Assembly: GCA_002424545.1 (NCBI GenBank)
Contig: DIKL01000076.1
Location: 1-10,607, forward strand
Length of the DNA: 10,607 bases
DNA from: Syntrophaceae bacterium UBA5619
Lineage (GTDB): Bacteria > Desulfobacterota > Syntrophia > Syntrophales > UBA5619
Direction of reading: 5' to 3'
Position numbers and translations under genes: made by a program. The notes under the pieces are model-generated. The model saw only the letters and a list, made by a program, of their open reading frames with translations, made no database searches and had not been told where the DNA came from. The stretch's first letter is position 1, and every line of letters begins with the position of its first letter. Positions 6,074-10,607 of this stretch are shown here, in pieces.

Positions 6074-7996
6074 TCATGCATCAAAAACAAACGCCTTGCC
6101 GTGGGCATCCTGGGTCGCCTCCAGGATGCGCCCGCCCTTCGCGGCGTCACCCACCACCCGCACGTTTGAGAACGCCGCCTTAAATTCGTCCACGAGGGCC
6201 TTGCGGGGCCTCACTCCCATGGCGAGCACGATAGCATCCACCTCCACGAACACCTTTTCACCGTCCTCCAGCCTCGTAAGCTCCACGCCATCCGGTCCGA
6301 CCCGTTCCAGCCGGTGACCGGTCAGCACTTTCGGGTCATGCGGCACAATCCGTCTCATCACGTCCGCGACAACCGTTTCGTACATGCCGGGGCCGACGGA
6401 CGGCAGCATCTCGACCAGCGTCAAACGGCACCCGCGTGCGGCCAGCACCTCGGCCGTCTCGATGCCCGTCATGCCCGAGCCGATCACGGCGACCTTGCCC
6501 TTCGGATTCGCGCGGCCCAGCAGCACGTCCTCGGCCGTGAACACATTCTTGCCGTCTATGCCCGGGATCGGCGGGACCAAGGGCTCCGCGCCGCCGGCCA
6601 CAAAAACGCCCCAGGGGTTCAACGCTTTCACGGATTCGATCGTCGCCTTTTCGTTCAGCCGGACCGCGATCCCGGCCTTTTGCGCCTGTTCAATCAGCGA
6701 ATCGACGTAGCGCGTGATCTTCTCCTTGCCGTAACCTCTGTCCGCGGTGTTCAGCGTACCGCCCATTCGGGCGCTATCGTCAAACAGCACGGGTGAAAAT
6801 CCCCGCTCCTTCAGCGTCAGCGCCGCTTCGACGCCGGCCGGCCCCGCGCCGATCACCGCGACTATCCTCCCGGCGCCATTCTTTACCGGATGGGCGTATT
6901 CCCGTTCACGCCCGGTTACGGGATTGACCGCGCACTTGACACGCTTGAGTTTGACGATCTCGCCAAAGCACGCCAGGCAACCGATGCACTTGCGAATTTC
7001 CGCCTCGCGGCCGGAAAAGGCCTTGTTGCACCACTGGGGATCGGCCAGGTGTCCGCGCGCCACCCCGACAAAATCGCAGCAGCCCTCTTCCAGAAGCTGC
7101 TCGGCGACGGCGGGCTCCTTGATGTTGCATACGGCGATGACCGGGATCTTGACGGCTTTCTTGATTGCCGCCGCCATATGCCTCTTCCAGCCCTGCCGGA
7201 AGGTTCCCGGTTCGATACAGCCGATCGTGTAGCAGCTCACGTTGACGGCATCCGCGCTTGCCGCCTCCAGTTCAACCGCGATCTTCACCGCCTCCTGAAG
7301 GTCGATGCCGCCTTCGATCATCTCCTCGGCGTTGATGCGGACGGATACGGGGAATTTCTTTCCGCATCTTTTCCGGATCCCCGCGAGGATCTCGGTCAGG
7401 AACCGCATGCGGTTCTCGAAGCTTCCGCCATACTTGTCGGTCCTCAAGTTCATTGCGGGCGAAAGGAATTCGTTGATCAGGTAGCCGTGCGCCCCGTGGA
7501 GCTCCACGCCGTCGGCGCCCGACATCTGAACGATCCATGCGGCGTTGATGAATTTTTCGACGAGCTCCTCGCATTCCGCCGTTGTCAGTTCGCGCGGCAT
7601 GGCGCCGCCTATGGGATTGGCAACGGCGGAAGGGGCGATCGGCTGTTCCCCGATGATGAACGGCGCGGCTTCGCGCCCCGGATGCTGGAGCTGCACAAAG
7701 AGCTTCGTGTCGTACTTGTGGATCGTGTCGACCAGCCGCTGAAGCTCCAGAATGTCGGAAGGCTTCCGCGCCGCGAGCTGGCATGGCTCGCCGCCGCCGG
7801 GGCCGTCCGTGATTCGGGTGACCTCGGTGGTGATGAGCCCGACGCCGCCCTTCGCCCGAGCCTCGTAATACGCGATGATGTCGTCGTTGACGCCGCCGCC
7901 GGGCGCCGCGATAAACACCCCCATCGCGGTCATGACCACCCGGTTGGGAATGGTCACCCGTCCAATGTTCATCGGGCTGTGCAGTTTTTCGTACAT
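6074..7996 (-). CDS. NADH:flavin oxidoreductase, FMN/[4Fe-4S]/FAD enoate-reductase or dienoyl-CoA-reductase type
   Basis: This 640-residue enzyme has the full three-part layout of the 2,4-dienoyl-CoA reductase / enoate reductase family. Residues 1-330 form an old-yellow-enzyme TIM barrel with FMN: NIGRVTIPNR near the start, H167 and H170 in HGAHGYLINEFLSP, and DKYGGSFENR at 187-196. Residues 337-355 carry the iron-sulfur cysteines C337, C340, C343 and C355. Residues 378-640 form the FAD/NAD(P)H module, with GAGPAG at 383-388, a second dinucleotide motif GSGMTG at 506-511 and the C-terminal FAD contact VVGDA at 614-618. Electrons would pass from NAD(P)H through FAD and the cluster to FMN, which reduces an activated C=C bond. 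The cysteine spacing is C-x2-C-x2-C-x11-C, one residue shorter than in E. coli FadH. It is the central gene of the cluster, 49 bases after the membrane protein gene. Confidence 0.95.
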   Translation of the reverse strand: MYEKLHSPMNIGRVTIPNRVVMTAMGVFIAAPGGGVNDDIIAYYEARAKGGVGLITTEVTRITDGPGGGEPCQLAARKPSDILELQRLVDTIHKYDTKLFVQLQHPGREAAPFIIGEQPIAPSAVANPIGGAMPRELTTAECEELVEKFINAAWIVQMSGADGVELHGAHGYLINEFLSPAMNLRTDKYGGSFENRMRFLTEILAGIRKRCGKKFPVSVRINAEEMIEGGIDLQEAVKIAVELEAASADAVNVSCYTIGCIEPGTFRQGWKRHMAAAIKKAVKIPVIAVCNIKEPAVAEQLLEEGCCDFVGVARGHLADPQWCNKAFSGREAEIRKCIGCLACFGEIVKLKRVKCAVNPVTGREREYAHPVKNGAGRIVAVIGAGPAGVEAALTLKERGFSPVLFDDSARMGGTLNTADRGYGKEKITRYVDSLIEQAQKAGIAVRLNEKATIESVKALNPWGVFVAGGAEPLVPPIPGIDGKNVFTAEDVLLGRANPKGKVAVIGSGMTGIETAEVLAARGCRLTLVEMLPSVGPGMYETVVADVMRRIVPHDPKVLTGHRLERVGPDGVELTRLEDGEKVFVEVDAIVLAMGVRPRKALVDEFKAAFSNVRVVGDAAKGGRILEATQDAHGKAFVFDA

Positions 7997-8045
7997 GATG
8001 GTTACGCCTTTCCCTGTGCCTGTGATCGGCGATTCAATCGTCGGA

Positions 8046-9248
8046 TCAGACGACCGCCTCCCTATTTTGCTGCATCTTCTCCAGGACCTTCAGGATATGA
8101 AGCAAATACAAAAGGACGAACCCGTTGCAGGCCAGGATCACGCCGACGGCCAGCCCCGGAATCAGGTGGGCAATCAGCATGGATGTTCCGAACATCATGG
8201 ACAACAGGTTCAGGATCAGCTGGGTCGCAAAGAGTTTCGTCAATATGGCCGGACGCGGAACGAGCGGCTCTTGTGACTTCTTCAGTTCGGGATAAACCAG
8301 TTTCCCCAGCGTGATGGCGCCGCCCAGGATATTCAGGAGTCCGACGAGAATCGTCAGAAAAGGGACCAGGACGTCAGGAATGATGCAGGAAACGATTCCC
8401 AGGGCCGCAAACAGCCATCCCAATGAAATCATCAGCCACGAACGGGGGAAAGGGCCGATCGGCGTGTTTCCGGATGCCAGCATTTGGACCGCAAACATCA
8501 CCATCAGAAGCCCCAGCTGCGCGCTTCCCGAAAAAGGCAGCATCCCCAAATTGACCGGAACCAGCAGCACGCCGAGAAGGATCATGAACAGACCCATGAG
8601 CAGCAACATGGACTGTTCCGTGGAAAGCTCAACCCCTCCCTCACGGGGCTTCTCCGCCTCCGGATAGGCTCGATAGATCTTCCGCAGGACAAAAGCAAGA
8701 TAGACCACGGCGGCTCCGAAAATCAGAACCGCGACGGCCGTTGCGGGCGTTGTCAGCAGGCTTTTTCTCCAGATCAGCAGCCCGATCAGCATGGACAACA
8801 AATAAACCGACCCGCAGCCAAGAGTCAAATGCCGGAAAATTCCCCCCTGTTTTGCCCAAGAACGGAATTTGTCCGGGGCAAATAACATTTGCAGGAGCAA
8901 TAGAAACCCTCCCGCGCCGAAACAGATCAACAGCAGCAGGCGGGGAGTCTCGCTGAACATGTCGGGAACAAAACAGGTCGCAATCCCCACGGCCGCAATC
9001 ACCGATCCGACGACAAGCAAAAATTTCGACCTTCGCATATCCCCGAACGGTGTTTTTCCCAGCGTGATGATCTGCAACGCGAACATGACCAGGAGCAATC
9101 CGTACAGACCGTTTTCATAATAGGGGAGCGCCCCGGCGGATACCGGGAAAAGCAAAACGCCGGAAATCAGCAGCGCTATTCCCGCGATCGACAGAATCAC
9201 CGCCTCGAGGGGGAGATCCGCCTTTTTGAATATCCTGTATTCCGCCAT
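8046..9248 (-). CDS. Duplicated twelve-helix membrane protein of unknown function
   Basis: This 400-residue integral membrane protein has about twelve hydrophobic segments, six per half (roughly 14-36, 46-64, 75-95, 102-122, 141-160, 168-188; then 212-233, 243-260, 270-290, 293-315, 336-361, 364-388). The halves are homologous. Residues 25-96 align without gaps to 221-292 with 31 of 72 identities, including the shared pattern GVLLxPVxxGxLP, GLLxVMFAxQ and GxTPxG. I do not recognise the family, and it shows no transporter, ATPase or sensor motif. The frame stays open to 9431, but the extra 61 codons overlap the end of the upstream SDR gene and read like non-protein sequence, so I chose the ATG at 9248 (MAEYRIF). 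That start has no clear ribosome binding site, and translation may be coupled to the SDR gene 40 bases upstream. Possible roles are substrate transport or membrane anchoring of the pathway. Confidence 0.85.
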   Translation of the reverse strand: MAEYRIFKKADLPLEAVILSIAGIALLISGVLLFPVSAGALPYYENGLYGLLLVMFALQIITLGKTPFGDMRRSKFLLVVGSVIAAVGIATCFVPDMFSETPRLLLLICFGAGGFLLLLQMLFAPDKFRSWAKQGGIFRHLTLGCGSVYLLSMLIGLLIWRKSLLTTPATAVAVLIFGAAVVYLAFVLRKIYRAYPEAEKPREGGVELSTEQSMLLLMGLFMILLGVLLVPVNLGMLPFSGSAQLGLLMVMFAVQMLASGNTPIGPFPRSWLMISLGWLFAALGIVSCIIPDVLVPFLTILVGLLNILGGAITLGKLVYPELKKSQEPLVPRPAILTKLFATQLILNLLSMMFGTSMLIAHLIPGLAVGVILACNGFVLLYLLHILKVLEKMQQNREAVV

Positions 9249-9288
9249 GTCGTTCGTTTTGATAAAATGTAGGCAATGTAACCCGGGA

Positions 9289-10143
9289 TCAATCTCCGCA
9301 CATCTCTCCTGCACGGTATTGCGGGTCCCCATGTCTCTGATTGGCCATGTGCCACATCGTATCGTCCACTTCAGATGGGTTGGTTCCGATGGCACGATAC
9401 ATCTTGCGTCCGAAGTCCTCGACGGGCACAATATTGCGTCCCGCCTCCACGCCTTCTAGAATCTCATTGGCCGCCTGATCGATGCTGATCGCTTCCGCTG
9501 GTTTGGGCAGTTCCATGTGGAGCGTATAGTCTAGTGAGCGGTAGAAGATCATCGTATCCACCGCGCCGGGGCAGACCGTCGTAACCTTGATATTGTGGAA
9601 CGACATTTCATAGCGCAGATCCTCGCCGAAGCCCACAACCGCATACTTCGATGCCGCATAAACGGTCTGATAGGGCAGCGGTACGATCCCGCACACGGAA
9701 GCGGTGTTCACGATATGTCCGAATCCCTGCTTGATCATGATGGGCACGACCGCATGGATGCAATTCACGACGCCGAACAGGTTCACGTCAAATACGGTAT
9801 TCCAATCCTCTCTTTTTGTTACGGTGAACGCCTGGCCGAACCCCACGCCCGCATTACAAAAAATATAGTCGATCGAACCCCGGCTTCCCACATAGCGGAT
9901 ATGCTTCCGGACCGCATCTTCATCGCGGACGTCCAGGACCTGCGCATGGACGCGTTCGCCGTATTGCCGGAGAGATTCTGCCGCGGCGGCAATGTTCTCC
10001 GGGGTCCGACTGCTCATGTACACCTCGGCGCCGCGCGCGAGCAAACCGCGACTCAAGCCCAGTCCGATGCCGGTGGACGCCCCGGTAATGATCGCCGTTT
10101 TCCCCTGAAAAAAACCGTTATCCTGTTTTACCGCGCTCTCCAT
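9289..10143 (-). CDS. Short-chain dehydrogenase/reductase (SDR), predicted NADP-preferring
   Basis: This 284-residue classical SDR has TGASTGIG at 20-27, CNAG at 96-99 (cysteine in place of the usual first asparagine), N121, S149, Y162 and K166 (YAASK), and a PGAVDT loop at 192-197. The second strand ends in MSSRTPEN; R46 without an acidic residue there usually means NADP(H). It resembles the other SDR of the cluster along its whole length, including the C-terminal extension (ILEGVEAGRNIVPVEDFG here). The two are therefore likely paralogues with different cofactor or direction of reaction. GGGGGA about eight bases before the ATG at 10143 supports the start. It is the first gene of the six-gene run, with 316 bases upstream of it before the next apparent gene. 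The substrate is unknown. Confidence 0.95.
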   Translation of the reverse strand: MESAVKQDNGFFQGKTAIITGASTGIGLGLSRGLLARGAEVYMSSRTPENIAAAAESLRQYGERVHAQVLDVRDEDAVRKHIRYVGSRGSIDYIFCNAGVGFGQAFTVTKREDWNTVFDVNLFGVVNCIHAVVPIMIKQGFGHIVNTASVCGIVPLPYQTVYAASKYAVVGFGEDLRYEMSFHNIKVTTVCPGAVDTMIFYRSLDYTLHMELPKPAEAISIDQAANEILEGVEAGRNIVPVEDFGRKMYRAIGTNPSEVDDTMWHMANQRHGDPQYRAGEMCGD

Positions 10144-10459
10144 ATCCGTCCCCCTTCTTCCTTCCTTGAATTTCGCCGAGCCTCTGATGGGATATTACAT
10201 TAGCGTGATTGAACTACAATAATATCGGTCGTCTGTCAAAGAAATTATGTCACAGTCTGTTGTGTCGGGACGGGATCGGATTCCGGTCGCATCGATCCGG
10301 TTGGGGACTTGAGCCAATTCACATTGCTATTTGGAATGACGCGGCCCTGACAAAAATGCCGTGTGCTTGAATTCAGGAAGGACGAGTCGGGTGATGTCTT
10401 TCCAATATGTGTTCCTGGGAATAATAAGATCCTCAACTTTTGCAAAGGGTTAACCGAGT
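10144..10459. other. 316-base leader region upstream of the six-gene cluster
   Basis: I see no convincing gene here. It should hold the promoter of the cluster. On the minus strand there is a perfect TTGACA (plus positions 10234-10239) but no good -10 hexamer 16-18 bases beyond it. Around it lie two short direct repeats, GTCTGT at 10231-10236 and 10255-10260, and TGTCA at 10234-10238 and 10248-10252, which could be regulator sites. GGATCG at 10273-10278 and CGATCC at 10293-10298 could pair as a 6-bp stem with a 14-base loop. A 66-codon minus-strand frame at 10245-10445 has no ribosome site or recognisable content. Confidence 0.4.
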
Positions 10460-10606
10460 CTATCTGTTCTTTTCTCGGGTTATTTCCTTGGCGGCGCCCA
10501 TTGCCTGCTGCAGGAACATCAGAACGAAGGCCGGTGCCTCAGCGAAGGATGCCTGCTGGAGTTCTTCGCAGCAGGCGTGAAATAGGATCCCGAGAGTTCG
10601 GGGATC
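10460..10606 (-). CDS. C-terminal end of an unidentified protein (5' part beyond window)
   Basis: A minus-strand frame is open from the right edge to a TAG at 10460-10462, giving 48 residues. It reads like real protein: a helical stretch with HACCEELQQASF, then APAFVLMFLQQAMGAAKEIT and a basic, charged end REKNR. The amphipathic helices would suit the dimerisation end of a TetR-type regulator or another small helical protein, but nothing here proves that. It points the same way as the six-gene cluster and ends 316 bases upstream of it. Confidence 0.45.
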   Translation of the reverse strand, partial: DPRTLGILFHACCEELQQASFAEAPAFVLMFLQQAMGAAKEITREKNR

Positions 10607-10607
10607 C

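Noticed and set aside
6890..8314. A 474-codon plus-strand frame opposite the flavin oxidoreductase
   Set aside because: It lies antisense to a gene with complete FMN, iron-sulfur and FAD motifs. Its translation has no recognisable domain and is rich in residues expected from an antisense GC-rich frame.
9249..9431. A 61-codon upstream extension of the membrane protein
   Set aside because: It overlaps the 3' end of the SDR gene in another frame and its composition is unlike the rest of the protein. The ATG at 9248 directly precedes sequence of normal character.
10245..10445. A 66-codon minus-strand frame in the leader region
   Set aside because: It has no ribosome site, no recognisable domain, and a composition rich in Ser, Pro and Thr that suggests chance.
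10585..10607. A near-perfect inverted repeat ending exactly at the window edge in GGATCC
   Set aside because: It falls inside an open coding frame and looks like a chance pairing. GGATCC at the edge could reflect a clone or contig boundary, but this cannot be judged from the window.

Overview
The window looks like chromosomal DNA from a Gram-negative, moderately GC-rich bacterium. It encodes a TolC-type outer-membrane protein, Sec-exported proteins, and a large flavin/iron-sulfur enoate-reductase-type enzyme of the kind common in anaerobes. The gene content and protein style fit a deltaproteobacterial (Desulfobacterota, Syntrophales-like) anaerobe best. That placement is an inference from family resemblance; there is no rRNA or other marker here.

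Layout from left to right. (1) Positions 1-786, minus strand: the N-terminal part of a TolC-family outer-membrane efflux protein, cut by the left edge. (2) Positions 787-1059: a divergent promoter region with good sigma70-type promoters facing both ways. (3) Positions 1060-1542, plus strand: a small exported protein with a SUEL/rhamnose-binding-lectin-like domain, the only plus-strand gene. (4) Positions 1690-3809, minus strand: a two-gene unit of a MoxR-type AAA+ ATPase followed by a CoxE-like VWA protein, converging on the lectin gene. (5) Positions 3996-10143, minus strand: a tightly spaced six-gene run. In transcription order it encodes an SDR oxidoreductase, a 400-residue membrane protein made of two duplicated halves, an FMN/4Fe-4S/FAD enoate-reductase-type enzyme, an acetoacetate-decarboxylase-family protein, a second SDR, and an antibiotic-biosynthesis-monooxygenase (ABM) domain protein. 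(6) Positions 10144-10459: a 316-base leader region. (7) Positions 10460-10606: what looks like the 3' end of another minus-strand gene, cut by the right edge.

The six-gene cluster is the most interesting part. Two SDRs with different predicted cofactor preference, a decarboxylase of the beta-keto-acid type, an ene-reductase and an ABM protein together suggest a pathway that oxidises or reduces a hydroxy/keto compound, decarboxylates it and reduces a C=C bond. The duplicated membrane protein has no function I can name and could be a transporter or membrane anchor. The substrate cannot be read from the sequence. I see no tRNA, rRNA, CRISPR array, insertion sequence or phage gene in the window.
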